Shown here: piece after piece, positions 1-11,734 of the stretch
Position numbering within the stretch: position 1 is the stretch's first letter
Layout: each line of letters begins with the position of its first letter
NCBI RefSeq assembly: GCF_019320115.1
Contig: NC_089593.1
Location: 16,910,870 to 16,974,869 of the forward strand
From: Miscanthus floridulus
Lineage: Eukaryota; Streptophyta; Magnoliopsida; Poales; Poaceae
Reading direction: 5' to 3'
DNA length: 64,000 bases
Made by a program: the position numbers and the translations under genes
Notes under the pieces: generated by a model
The model's database searches: none
Seen by the model: only the letters and a program-made list of their open reading frames with translations
Told to the model about the DNA's origin: nothing

Positions 1-149
1 CTCGCCGCCGGCAGGGGCTCGCCGAGGGAGTCGTCATGGACCTTCATCAATCTGCTGCGGGGTGGCACCTTGAGGACTTCGCTGCTGACATCGTCCATGC
101 TCACGATCTTCATCTCCTTCCTGTCCTGAATCACCAGGCAGTTCCCCAT
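1..149 (-). CDS. MGNC-type protein, probable DUF4228/PADRE family (5' part only)
   Basis: The minus strand opens with ATG at 149 and stays open to the left edge of the window (49 full codons). The protein starts MGNCLVIQDRKEMKIVSMDD and continues with a valine/lysine-rich stretch and a PPRSRLMKV segment. Plant proteins of the DUF4228 (PADRE) family begin with MGNC, where Gly2 can be N-myristoylated and Cys4 palmitoylated, so membrane association is expected. Several members respond to pathogens or abiotic stress, but no biochemical activity is established for the family. The start is the first ATG after a 5' leader that has a TATA-like box about 125 bp upstream. The C-terminal part is outside the window, so the family call rests only on the N-terminal signature; another MGNC-type protein is possible. 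Confidence 0.6.
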   Translation of the reverse strand, partial: MGNCLVIQDRKEMKIVSMDDVSSEVLKVPPRSRLMKVHDDSLGEPLPAA

Positions 150-270
150 GACGATGGCTGCTGATGGAATTGTGATGTGCTCTGAAGTCTGAACTCTGAA
201 GCTCTGTTGGAGCAAAAGATCACAGTTCACAGCTGAGAGATGGGGTTGGAGGCAGTAGTGTGTGTCGTTG

Positions 271-278
271 TATTTAAA
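271..278 (-). promoter_or_regulatory. TATA-like box of the MGNC gene
   Basis: On the minus strand this reads TTTAAATA, about 125 bp upstream of the ATG at 149. That spacing would give a 5' UTR of roughly 90-100 nt. Inferred from position and sequence only. Confidence 0.4.
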
Positions 279-717
279 GGAAACGCTTTGTGAACTGGGG
301 CACATTGTTAAGGGCATATTTCTTTAATACCACTGGCCGACCAATCGAAGTTGCTTCACCTATGAGGCTATGATGGCCTATGCAAAAGCTTATTAGCTAG
401 CATAATGACTAACCCACCCACTCAGTAGATATGAGGGTATCAACCTGCCCTTTTGTAACTTGCTGTTCTTGACTTGGTTTATTTGGCATGTTTTGTGTCA
501 GGTCGATCTAGGAAAAAAAATGTGGCGCGCAATGCATTAGCACAGTTGTCTTAATAACACTAACAAAAAGTTACACATCATAATAGTCACCCACCTTTTG
601 TGTGAGGATAATCGTCACTACTTTGTTTTCTCTAGTAGACTAATGTTAGCTTAGAAAACATTAGTCGTTTGGTGGTACTGATCTTCACCTATTTCAAAGT
701 ATCTATCTTATCTACTG
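279..717. other. Intergenic, no gene seen
   Basis: AT-rich sequence upstream of the MGNC gene. I see no open frame with coding character and no clear element termini. Confidence 0.5.
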
Positions 718-1261
718 CACTACTAGTGCTGAATTTGGGGTATGGTAGTTACACGCATGTCTCTTTAGGTAGTTCTAGCTATTATATATGAAATGGTGTA
801 AATTTGTAACGAAATCCAAGCGAATTTATTGCTTTTCAAACTTGCAAATGGCAATGGCTAAACTAACCTTATATGCTTGCTTTTCAAACTTGTAAATTTG
901 GAAAGGCTTGCTAGAGGGAAAAGCTGGCAATATCAAGAACCTGCTAATATGCGAATTGATTGTAGCTCAATTTGTTTCCTATGGTTAATCCTATCTACTT
1001 GGGTTAAGATTATGCTACAATATTCATAGGAGTAGGGATTTGTTAGCGATACGTTTGAGTTGCTGGTTCAATCTTTTTGATGTGTAAATCTAGGATTTAC
1101 ACGGGTGGTAACTTAAGGAAACAACCAATCAATTTTTATTGGCGGTAGTCTTAAGTGAACGACCAGTGTAAATCCTGGTGGTTCAGTTAACACTGTCGCC
1201 AGTGTAAGTGTATCTGGACTAGAATCATAGCCATGGGCCCACACATCTGTTTCTACTAGTG
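718..1261. mobile_element. Possible short CACTA-derived element
   Basis: The left end reads CACTACTAG and the right end, on the minus strand, reads CACTAGTAGAAAC; both resemble CACTA (En/Spm) termini. Inside are sub-terminal-type motifs, including a perfect 9-bp hairpin (GTGTAAATC / GATTTACAC, about 1082-1103) and further copies of GTGTAA. No 3-bp target duplication is obvious and there is no coding capacity, so this is a weak call. Confidence 0.28.
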
Positions 1262-1427
1262 TCTGCTCTTTATGAACCACCTATGAAAAAAGACAATTGT
1301 TTGTTCTAGTGACCTATCCACTCTGATCCAAGAACCTGCTAACGTTCCTTATAAAAAACATTCTCATAGTCATAGGAGTAAGGTTGGTCAACGATACGTT
1401 TGACTTATCAATTCAATCTTTTGGATG
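935..1427 (+). repeat. Imperfect direct repeat pair (935-1082 and 1330-1427)
   Basis: Both copies start with AAGAACCTGCTAA and share CATAGGAGTA, GCGATACGTTTGA-like and TTCAATCTTTTTGATGTG-like blocks in the same order. About 250 bp separate them. This may be a local duplication or the two sides of an insertion. Confidence 0.5.
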
Positions 1428-1504
1428 TGCTTATAAAAATAGGGTTTTGTAAATGTGTCCATCAAAATAATAAAAATGACTCTGCGTGCATGTACTGTTA
1501 TGCA

Positions 1505-1621
1505 GCCTGTTCGCTTGTTGGTTTCAGCCAGCCCAAACTAGTCAGCCAACAGTGTTTTTCTCTCACAATAAACCAGCACCAGCCAGCCCAAACCAGCCCA
1601 GAAACCAATCAGCGAACAAGC
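1505..1621. mobile_element. Short foldback MITE, grass GCCTGTTCGCTT type
   Basis: The left end GCCTGTTCGCTTGTTGGTTT is mirrored by the inverted right end ending GAACAAGC, and the interior carries GTTTTTCTCTCACAATAAACCAGC. The whole 117 bp can fold on itself. This form is abundant in grass genomes and non-coding. Confidence 0.65.
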
Positions 1622-2428
1622 CGATGGTTAAAAATTGCTAATGAAAGGATTGATGTTACAAAACATTACGATGCATATGGGGAGCAACATTTGGGGCAGG
1701 CGTAACCCATGTTGTGTGCTTGCTGCTAGCCTTTGGGAAGTGGTGGAGGTAAGAATCATTCGCGTGCATGCTGTCGATTTTGCAGCTGAAAAAGACGGCC
1801 GAAATGAATGGATCCAATTCAACAACGCGCGTGCTGGTGTATGTAGGGGGACATGCTGAAAACGACCTTACTCCATTAATCTGTAACCAAAATGATAGCC
1901 CATCGTAAAAACATGAATTGCACCAAATTGTTTGGCTTCTAGATCGAGATTCCCTGCAAGCACCGGCATCTACATATGTACGACGACATTGTCGTGTTAC
2001 ACATGCTCTTAAGTGCTAATAAAACGGCCCAACACAAGTGATATTCTTTTTAAATAAAGAAAATACAAGTGATATATATATATATATAGCAATTTAGCAA
2101 ATAAATATGAACGTGAGAGAGACTGCAACAAGTGGCCCTAAACATGGTGCTACGAGAGAGATATATCGTGAATGTATGAGACTATCTTAAGTCCATGTCG
2201 TCTCTTGCCTTTTTGCACTATTTAGTGATTAAAATATTGATTCAGCTAACTCTAAAACTAGATTATCGAAGACATCCTAAGCCCTACCGTGTATGATCCT
2301 GGCTCGCATTTTCTTTCATGCACTTCCTTTTTGTTTTGTACGCTCTCTAGTGCGCACTATGGAAAGCACACGTTTTTTTGTGCAGCGAGGACACGGACTT
2401 GGCCATGATGACGAACAATTAATAACGA
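1622..2428. other. Intergenic with a TA microsatellite
   Basis: Contains a short (TA)n run at 2072-2088. Short open frames at 1628-1859 are antiparallel, have no family resemblance and were not accepted as genes. Confidence 0.5.
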
Positions 2429-2564
2429 GCCTGTTCGTTTTGTCGTAAACGATCATGAATTATTTACTGCTGGTTGGTTTGGTTGGTTTAGTGTGAGAGA
2501 AAAATATTGTTCCAGTTTATAATCCACGATCGAATACGATCGTATAAGCCCAGCCGAAACGGCC
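2429..2564. mobile_element. Degenerate MITE of the same foldback group
   Basis: It begins GCCTGTTCGTTTTG, contains GTGTGAGAGAAAAATATTG and ends AGCCGAAACGGCC, an imperfect inverted match to the start. Layout and internal motif match the element at 1505-1621. Confidence 0.45.
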
Positions 2565-2712
2565 AAATAAAGTGAGCTGCACTGAACCTGATCAGCCAAA
2601 TTACCTACTAGACGACTCGTTCAAGCCTTTTAAACCTACCGGATTCAGCTCCCTTCTAGTAGTACCAGTATTTGCTAACCCTCATGCGCACGCGCACAGT
2701 GAATTTTATATT

Positions 2713-2960
2713 TCACTCCGCCCCTGAAGTCAAACCTTTTTATATTTGATTGAATTTATAGAGAGAAAAAAATATAAATATTTATGATATTAAATAAGCA
2801 TATTGTTGAAATATAGTTCATAAAATATCTAATAATGATGCTAATTTGGGGTCTTCAACACCTTAACTTATTTTCTTTAAGTTTAGTCAAACTTTAAAAG
2901 ATTTGACTTCACACAACTATATGAATTGATTTATTCAGGAAACAGAGAGGGTACTTATAA
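2713..2960. mobile_element. Stowaway-like (Tc1/mariner) MITE, degenerate
   Basis: Contains the typical interior of grass Stowaway-type elements: ATATAAATATTTATGATATT, a TAATGATGCTAATTTGG-like block and TAGTCAAACTTTAAAAGATT, bounded by CTCCGCCCC-like and GAGAGGGTA-like decayed ends. Confidence 0.5.
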
Positions 2961-3171
2961 TAATCTAGTACACCTAAAAAATAACTAACCGTATCGTGTG
3001 CTTGCCCCGCTCAAAATACCGTGTGATATCGGGATCGCCCCGCTCGGTCAAATCCTCCGGCTGGACCCTCCCCCACATGCAAAGCAATATGGTTTCCAAA
3101 TCAATCACGTTGCATGCTCACATGCAAACAATATACGGTTTTGCAGATTTATCACGCAGCCGATCTTACTC

Positions 3172-3180
3172 CGTGCGAAA
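3172..3180. repeat. Left target-site duplication of the MULE (9 bp)
   Basis: CGTGCGAAA here is repeated in the same orientation at 17622-17630, immediately outside the inverted repeats. A 9-bp duplication is diagnostic of Mutator-like transposition. Because the left terminus has two extra bases, the boundary is uncertain by one or two positions. Confidence 0.8.
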
Positions 3181-3400
3181 GAATTTTTTTTTAATTTTAA
3201 CACTTTTTAAAAACTAATTTTAAATCTAACACTGCTTTTTTTAAACTAACATTTTTGGCCGCGCCTATTGCCCTGGCGCGGTCAAATGCCTGTGTCGCGC
3301 CATGCATGGTGATGCGGTAGAGGTCTGACGTGGCGGCGATCGGAATCGCGATCGTTGATGTGGCAGGGCTCTGCCGCGCCACCGATATTGCCGTGGCAGT
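3181..3400. repeat. Left terminal inverted repeat of the MULE
   Basis: Imperfectly matches the reverse complement of 17400-17621, roughly three quarters or more identical by eye. The outer 50 bp are AT-rich and the inner part is GC-rich with many CGCG/GCGC words. Confidence 0.8.
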
Positions 3401-4051
3401 ACCGCGCCACGGCGCATGGCCCGGCAGGGCCAAATAAATATCGCGAGCGAGCCCGCCTGCCCGCCAGCCGCACGCGCCTCGCCGCCGCCAACGCCCGCCC
3501 ACTCCCCAAACAGCACCCGTGCCACGAATGCCGGCGCGTCAAGACCGCCCGTTCCTAAGGTACCTCCCTCTCGATTTCATGTTATTTTAATTATTATTGA
3601 TTTAGGATAGTTAGTGATTTAGGATAGTTAGTAATTTAGGATAGTTAGGGTTTTATGATTGTTATTGATTTATGATAGTTAATGATTTAAGATAGTTAGG
3701 TTAGTGAATTTGTTTGTGATTTACGTAGGTAGTTTTTAGGTTTGAGGTTGTGTGTTCTAGTATAGTTAGGATTTTAGGTTTAGGGATTGATTAGGTATTT
3801 ATTATTTAGTTTATAGTTAGTTATTTAGTTAGGGATTTTGGGTATAGATACTAGTTTACAAATGTCGGTACTTACTAGTACGGGATACGTCGATTTTGAT
3901 GACTTCATGAAGTTTCGTCAAATGCTTATATTCCTAGTGAAGTTGTTTATGTTACTAGTGCGTGATATGTCTGTTAATGTTACTTTGAATATATACATGT
4001 GCTTTCATATTGTGTTCGTATTGCATAACAAGTAGTTCAAATTTTGCAATG
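3401..4051 (+). other. MULE left sub-terminal region with AT-rich short repeats
   Basis: A GC-rich block (to about 3560) passes into AT-rich DNA holding tandem, increasingly decayed copies of ATTTAGGATAGTTAGTG (best copies 3601-3652, weaker ones to about 3835). This is probably the 5' UTR and first intron of the PMD gene, cut by the gypsy insertion. No coding frame is supported. Confidence 0.5.
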
Positions 4052-4056
4052 CTACA

Positions 4057-4525
4057 TGTGGGGGTATTAACCCCTATACCCTTACGGCTAGGTTTGGGCC
4101 GGCCCGGACCAGGGGGTCCGGCCCACTAGAAGACGACGCACGGCCCAGTCGATCTGCTCGGAGTCCCGCGCAAGGAATCAAGGCAGACTTGGAGATCAAA
4201 CAAGATCCTGGTCGGTTAGAATAGAAATCCTTATCCGGCCACCTATGACAATTGTAACTGGTTGGGATTAATTTCCAGATCTGTAATCTTGCCCCCAGAC
4301 TATATAAGGCGGGCAGGGGACCCCTCTCAGAAATCATCTCATTTACATACAGCAATACAATCAGACACAGAACGTAGGTATTACGCCTTCACGGCGGCCG
4401 AACCTGGATAAAACCTCGTGTCTGTCTTGCGTTACCATCTCGTTCGTAGCTTGCGCACCTGTCTGCCGATAATCTACTACCTTGGGCATACCCCTAGGTA
4501 GACTGCCGACCATATTTCATCGATA
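4057..4525 (+). repeat. 5' LTR of the Tat element
   Basis: Starts TGTGGGGGTATTAACCCC and ends CATCGATA (the terminal CA has decayed to TA). A TATA box (TATATAAGG) lies at 4301-4309, followed by the presumed transcription start and R/U5 region. Confidence 0.92.
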
Positions 4526-4526
4526 G

Positions 4527-4543
4527 TGGCGCGCTAGGTAGGG
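4527..4543 (+). other. Primer-binding site of the Tat element
   Basis: TGGCGCGCTAGGTAGGG directly after the 5' LTR resembles the TGGCGCGCCAGGTAGGG primer sites of many grass gypsy elements, with one C-to-T change. The priming tRNA was not verified. Confidence 0.65.
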
Positions 4544-4564
4544 GGTGTGTGTACTGCTCCCCAG

Positions 4565-7500
4565 ATGAACAAGATGGTCATCATCCCCGGTTTCATGGCT
4601 ACGCCGAACGACCTCACGTTCACCATCGACCAGATCACCTAGACCACTGGCTCTGACAACTTCATCGTCATGATCACGGAGGAGGCGCAGATCCAATCTA
4701 CGTCGACCACTGCTTCACCAGCATCAGCTATGGCTCTGACCACTTTGGATCTGGCTCCGACCACACCAGCATCGTCTTCAGCCACGCCGACAACCCGTCG
4801 TTCGCTTCCTCGCTATAAAGGGAGGCAGATCGACAACACCGACCTGCTCGACTCCATCGATCAGGTCAGCACCAAGCTTGCTGAAACCCTAGCTCTGGTA
4901 GATTCAATTCAAAATCAACCTACCGAGCAGGTAACCACTACCCACAACAGATCTACCCGACCAGCTCGGGCCAGTCGTCCTGCACGACTCGATACGGATC
5001 TCGTGGTCACGTCTACTCCTGAAGGGCGCTCCGTTCATCGCCGACCAGCCCCCGCAACGGGTCTTCGGCTCTCCGAGTGCGAAGCCTTGATAGAGAATTA
5101 CCAGGCTCAGCCCTACGGCCTGCGAAACACTGCTTCCAACTACGCGTATAATATACAACGCTGCTCGGATCTGTGTTTTATACATCGACCTAGGCCAAAG
5201 CCATGCAACTTCATCAACATGGTTCGGATTGAGGAGTATCAAGAAGGATCGGTCCACACAGTTCAAGAGGGCGGCTCAAGCTCCCCGTCCAGCATCGCAT
5301 CTAATGGCTCCGTCCACACTGAGCTTCAGCATCGTGACAATGAAGAAGTTGAATATAATCTGGATATCCCAGACCACTCCCCGGGGTTCCCACGATCCCC
5401 ATCCTTCCCACCAAGGCGAGGAGACTTGATCAATGTCGTCAGTAATGACGAACCATCGGTAGTTGGCGAAACAGAACAAGAAAGGCTAGCACGCGAAGCA
5501 CGTAATATTGACCGGTTTAATCGCAGACAAGCCGAAGCCGAGGCAGAAGAGGAGGCACGACGCATAAGGTTCTAGCCACGCGATCTCAACAATGCCTTTG
5601 ATAGGGTAGGGGAAAAGCAGGTCTTCAGGACTCTAAGCGCCAACGTAGCTGTTGCTATAGCGACAATGCAACGACTACCCAATACCCCGGAAATCCAGGC
5701 AATTCGTGGTGATGTACAAGCCTACCTGACGGCTGCTATAGCCTAGATCGCTGAGATTGCAAACCAAGCCCGGGCTCCGTCCGTCTCAGTCGAATCAAGC
5801 CGCAGTCGCCAGTACTCAAGTCGCCCATAGCCACCCAACCAACGTGGCTCGCGCAACAACAACCCACCAGACAACCGTTAAGGCAGAAACGGTGGTAATG
5901 ATGGTGGTCGGGACGACAACCGCCGCGACTACCGGGACGACAACCGCCGCAACAATCGGGACGATAATCGACAAGACAACCGCGACAATCGTCGTGATAA
6001 CCGCGGTCGCGGGGTCAACCAGGGTGGCAATCGGGATCGCCGTGATGGCAATAACGATCTCTGCCATTCCCTCGGAGAACGCGATCTGCGCGATCGCATT
6101 AACCAAAGAGCCAACGATCGTGCATCCCACGAAAGCTATCGCCGTATGGAATATGATACTACCCATGGCCCTCCGGGTTTGAAGCAGTTTACTCCTCACC
6201 TTCGTCAAGTCGTGTGGCCAAAAAACGTCAAGCTCAAAAAACTCTAGAAGTACGACGGCAAGGAGAACCCCGAGTTATGGGTCATGCTCTATGAAACCGC
6301 GTGCAGATCAGCCATGGCTGACGAGCATGTCATGTCTAATTACTTCCCAGTCGCCGTCGGCCATGCAGGCCACCAATGGCTGGTCAGCTTGCCGGCAAAC
6401 TGCTTTGATTCTTGGCAAGAGCTCAAGCAAGCATTCATCGACAACTTCATTGCTACTTGCGAACAACCCAGCAACAAATATGATCTGCAGCGGATTCGAG
6501 ATCACAAAGATGAGCCACTACGCGAGTACGTCCGACGCTTCTCGGAGATGCGCATCAAGGTCCCATCAATCTCCAACAACGAGGCAATCAAAGCTTTCAT
6601 CACTGGTCTCCGCTTCCATGATGTCCTAAGGGACAAGCTCCTCCGCAAAAGACCTGAATCGGTCATAGCGCTCCTAGCTACTGCTAAAAAATATGCGAAC
6701 GCCGATGATGCTAAAAAGATAATCATCGAAGAAGCAGCAAGGGTTCCATGCTCCGACCACCCCCCACACCGCGATGACTACCGCGGCAACCGTGGTCGGA
6801 ACGACAATTTTGATCGCCACAACTAGCTCAATGATTTTCACGACCACCACGACCAGCGTAATCAGTGGCGTAATCGTCGTGACGATTACAGGGGCAAGCG
6901 TACTCAGGAAGATGACGGCGAAGTCAACATCGTTAAAAAAGGTGGCAGATGTCGCAATTACAAAGAAGACTATGCCAAAGCATTGAAAGGACCCTGCCAG
7001 CTCCATCCCAAGTCAAACCATACCATGGAGAATTGCCATGTTCTCAAATCCATCTACACGCGCCAATAGGCTCTGGATAAATCCAACAAGCCTAACGACG
7101 CAGGGGAGCAACGTAACGAGGACAACGATGATGAAGACGCAGATCCCCGTCACAAGTACGTCAAGCCAACCGACCACGTCCACACCATCATTGGGGGCAA
7201 AGTGTCCATTGAGACCAAACGAGAGCACAAGCTGCTCGCCCGCGCTTGCTTGAACGTGGCCAATGCTGACAACCTCATCGCCGATCCACGGCTCCCTCCT
7301 TGGTCTCACCGCGAGATCTCCTTCAGCAGAAAGGACCAATGGGCTACAATACCTGAGCCAGGGCGTTTTCCTCTGGTTCTTGATCCTTGTATCAATAAGG
7401 TTCAGTTCGATAGAGTGCTGATTGATGGCGGCAGTTCCATCGATATACTGTTCAAGAATAGTTTGCCAGCCTTGAAGATAACCTAGGCTAATCTCAAGCC

Positions 7501-10500
7501 ATACGAGGCACAGTTCTAGGGTGTTCTCCCCGGACAGAGCTCCACACCTCTCGGGCAGATCATGCTACCTGTGCAATTTGGTACCCTAGACCACTTCCGC
7601 ACCGACTACGTCAACTTCGTGGTAGCCGACTTCGAAGGCACCTACCATGCTATCCTTGGCCGACCAGCGCTCACCAAGTTCATGGCCATACCTCACTACA
7701 GGTATTTGGTGCTCAAGATGCCTATTGAGAAGGGGGTTCTAACTCTTAGGGGCAACGTATATGCAGCTTACACCTGCGAGGATGACAGCTTCAAAATAGC
7801 AGAGGCTCACGACCTCTCTATTCACATGGCCGAGACCATGCTCGACGCCAAGCAGACCCCAGTCGACCACCTAGAGATCCCAGAGCTCGAGGCCCCACGC
7901 AAGAACATCAAGTCCAAAGAGCACAAAGAGATCTAGCTGGTCGACGGTGATCCCAGCAAAATGGCCCTTATCGGGGCCAACCTAGATCCTAAATAGGAAG
8001 ACACGCTCGTCAGGTTCTTGAGGAGCAACATGAGTGTGTTCGCATGGAAACCCGCTGACATGCCCGGTGTACCTCGGAACTTGATCGAGCACTCCTTAAA
8101 TGTCGATGGCAAGGCCAAACCCATCAAGCGGAAGCTACGACGGTTCGCTCACAACAAAAAGGAGGCTATTAGGGGAGAAGTTACACGGCTTTTAGCAGCC
8201 AGATTTCTTAAAGAAGTGTATCATCCAGAGTGGTTAGCCAACTCGGTTCTTGTACGCAAAAAGAATAAGGAATGGAGAATGTGCATTGATTACACTGATC
8301 TCAACAAACACTGCCCTAAAGACCTCTTTGGCTTACCTCGCATAGACGAGGTCGTAGATTCAACTGCCAGTTGCGAGCTGCTTTCCTTTCTCGATTGCTA
8401 CTCTGGTTATCACCAGATCGCTCTCAAAAAGGATGACCAGATCAAGACATCCTTCATCATACCCTTCGGCGCCTACTGCTACACGACCATGTCGTTCGGG
8501 CTCAAGAACGCTGGGGATACCTACCAACGCGCCATACAGGCCTGCCTCAAAGATGAGATAAAAGACAACCTCGTCGAGGCTTATGTTGATGATGTAGTTG
8601 TTAAAACCAAGGAAGAATACACCCTTGTCGACAACTTAGAACGTACCTTTGCAGCCCTTAACACATTCCAATGGAAATTAAACCCAAAGAAGTGCATTTT
8701 TGGTGTTCCATCTGGTATACTGCTCGGCAACGTCATCAGTCACGACGGCATATGTCCTAGCCCAGAGAAAGTAAAAGCTGTCTTGTACATGAAGCCGCCC
8801 AAAAAGGTGAAGGATGTTCAGAAGCTTACCGGATGCATGGCTGCCCTCAGTCGTTTCATATCCAGATTAGGCGAAAAAGGACTACCGTTTTTCCAGCTGC
8901 TCAAAGCATCCGAGAAGTTTGAGTGGTCGAAGGAAGCAGACGCTGCCTTTACACAGCTGAAACAATTCCTTACATCACCTCCGGTCCTCACTGCTCCCAG
9001 AGAAGATGAAACCCTCCTGCTTTACATTGCGGCAACTAATCGAGTGGTCTCCACTGTCGTGGTGGTCGAGCACGATGAGCCCGACCACGTCTACAAGGTA
9101 TAGTGACCAATTTATTTCATCAGTGAGGTGCTCAGCGAATCCAAGACCAGGTACCCATAGATTCAGAAACTGATCTACGCTATACTAATTACATCCCGAA
9201 AGTTGAAACACAACTTCGACGGATATCGTGTGGTGGTCATGACCGAGTACCCTCTGGGAGACATCATTCGCAACAAGGATGCAAATGGGTGCATCGTCAA
9301 ATGGGCAATGGAGCTATGCCCTTTCTCCTTGGAATTTGCAAGTCGTACTACAATCAAGTCTCAGGCACTTGTCGATTTCATCGTCGAGTGGACAGACTTA
9401 AGCACACCTGCCTCTCAGGGGCCCGCCAAGTATTGGAAGATGTACTTCGATGACTCTCTCAACATCGACGGTGTAGGAGCAGGAGTCCTTTTCGTATCAC
9501 CATCCAAGGAGCAGCTCCGATACGTCCTTAGGATTTATTTCTCGGCGTCTAATAACGCCGCCGAGTACGAAGCATGCCTACACGGTCTGCGCATTGCGGT
9601 CGAGCTCGGTGTCAAGCGTCTCTATGTCTATGGAGACTCTGCTCTGGTCATCAACCAACTCAACAAGGACTGGGATACGACCAGCGAAAAGATGGACGCA
9701 TACTGCAAAGCGATTAGAAAGCTGGATGGCAAGTTCTATGGCATCGAGTACACACATGTGGTCCGGGACAAAAATCAAGCAGCAGATGCGCTGTCAAAGT
9801 TAGGATCATCCCGAGCCAAAGTCCCACATGGCGTATTTGTTCAAGACCTGCTCACGCCCTCCATCAAAGAAGAAGATCCCACGGTCGACAAGCCTCCAGA
9901 CCAGCCATTGGTGGCTATGGTTCCAGCGTCAAACACCACCAAACCACCTCCGACCACTAAGAAGCCCGACTGGAGAGTACCTTTCATCAAGTACCTGACA
10001 GATGGTAGCGGTTACACCGATCGGATAGAGAACGAACGCCTGATGCATCGCAGTACATAGTATCTGCTCGTCGATGGCAAATTGTGGCGCAAGAACGCGG
10101 AGGAGGAAATCTTGATGAAGTGTATAACCCAGGAGGATGGTGAACATCTCCTAGACAAAATCCACTCTGGCTCCTGCGGCAACCACGCGGCCTCGAGAAC
10201 GCTGGTCGGTAAGGCTTTCCGAGTAGGGTTCTATTGGCCGTCAGCCATAGCCGATGCAGAGAAGCTAGTTCGCCATTATGAAGGTTGTTAGTTTTTCGCC
10301 AAGAGAATCCATGTACCAGCACACGAGATTCAGACTATACCAACCTCTTGGCCCTTCGCATGCTAGGGACTGGATATGATCGGGCCTTTGAAACCGGCCC
10401 CTGGAAAATTTACATACGTCTTTGTGCTGATCGACAAATTCTCCAAGTGGATAGAGTACATGCCCCTGGTCATGGCATCTTCAGAAAAGGCTGTCGCGTT

Positions 10501-11209
10501 CCTCGACCAGGTCATCCACCGCTTTGGCATACCCAACAGCATCATCACTGATCTGGGTACTCAGTTCACTAGGAACACTTTTTGGGACTTCTACGATGAA
10601 AGGAGCATAGTAGTAAAATACGTCTCGGTGGCACACCCCAGAGCTAATGGACAGGTCGAGCGGGCAAATGGTATGATCCTGGACGCACTTAAGAAGAGGA
10701 TGTACAGAGAGAATGACAAAGCTCCTAGAAGATGGCTCAAAGAGTTACTAGCCATGGTCTAGGGTCTCAGAACCCAGCCCAGTCGCAATACTGGCGTATC
10801 ACCATACTTTATGGTTTATGGCGCTGAGGCAGTACTCCCAGCAGATATAGCCTTCAGATCAGCACGGGTAGAGAACTTCGACGAAGACAAGGCTAATGAA
10901 GTGAGGGAGCTAGAAGTGAATAGTGCAGAAGAGAAGCGGCTCGATTCTTGCGTACGTACAGCCAAATACCTTGCTGTTTTGCGTAGGTACTACAACAAGA
11001 ATGTCAAGGAGCGGTTCTTCATGGTCGGGGACCTGGTCCTGAAGTGGAAGACGGATCAGGCTGGTGTCCACAAACTCGCAACCCCATGTGAAGGACCCTT
11101 CATGATCAAGGAGGTCACACGCCCTACGTCTTACAGGTTAGCTTGCCTAGACGGCATAGACGTACCCAATTCCTGGCACATCGACATGCTTAGGCGTTTC
11201 TATGCTTAG
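4565..11209 (+). pseudogene. Tat-lineage gag-pol polyprotein, broken by 19 stops
   Basis: One frame runs from the ATG at 4565 to the stop at 11207 (2,215 codons) with no frameshift, but with in-frame stops at 4640, 5573, 5744, 5828, 5879 (TAA), 6245, 6824, 7067, 7484, 7517, 7934, 7994, 9101, 9104 (TGA), 9158, 10058, 10289, 10364 and 10760; all others are TAG. Domains in order: Gag capsid region (about 6284-6720) after an Arg/Asp/Asn-rich stretch (5890-6100); aspartic protease with IDGGSS (7421-7438); reverse transcriptase (about 8090-8700) with YVDD at 8582-8593; decayed first RNase H (about 8930-9260); second RNase H (9440-9810); integrase zinc finger (10139-10297) and DDE core (10370-10700). 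It would encode particle formation, reverse transcription and integration. Non-functional as it stands. Confidence 0.93.
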
Positions 11210-11734
11210 CTACTAAGATATGTACCCCTCTTGTACTTTTGATTTATTTTAATAAAGCTATTATGATTTCTCCGACCACTCTAATGTGTCACTTCGAAGT
11301 CTATTGTTATTCTAACTCTATCAGTTAAAACCGACCACCATTCCTTCTTGGGTTTTCAGAGCAGGCCCTGTCTCCGGTTCCCCCCAACGCGTGCATGGGA
11401 TTCACTCTCTACGCTATGGGTGATCGGTAGGTGCTCTCTGGTTTGACTTGTGTGTTTCTACGTGTGCACAAGCTACGCACCTCACACTCCAAAAGCAAGT
11501 CAAACCAGGGTCGTACAAACTTTTCAGGATGACGTGTCGACTAAACCGGTACAACTAAATAGAACGCCAATATGTTCTAACTTAGTTACACCAACATGAT
11601 ATCCGAGCTTAAACACGTTTTCTACAAAACAAACAAGCTTATGTTGATATACAGTTATGTTATTACAAGCTTGCCTGAAAAGGTCCAAGTTTAAAATAAC
11701 CCAACTATATCTTCTTCTACAGCTATAGCCTACA
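11210..11734 (+). other. Tat element spacer after pol
   Basis: Non-coding stretch between the pol stop and the convergent antisense ORF, with an AATAAAG-like signal near 11251. No gene seen. Confidence 0.5.

Noticed and set aside
5757..6208. Two overlapping 130-141 codon frames on opposite strands
   Set aside because: They are Thr/Val/Ala-rich shadows of the Arg/Asp/Asn-rich gag repeat in the true frame.
4565..11209. Programmed amber readthrough or Gln recoding in the Tat element
   Set aside because: Seventeen amber codons scattered over all domains, with TAG also at Trp positions and decay in neighbouring non-coding DNA, fit mutation much better than recoding.
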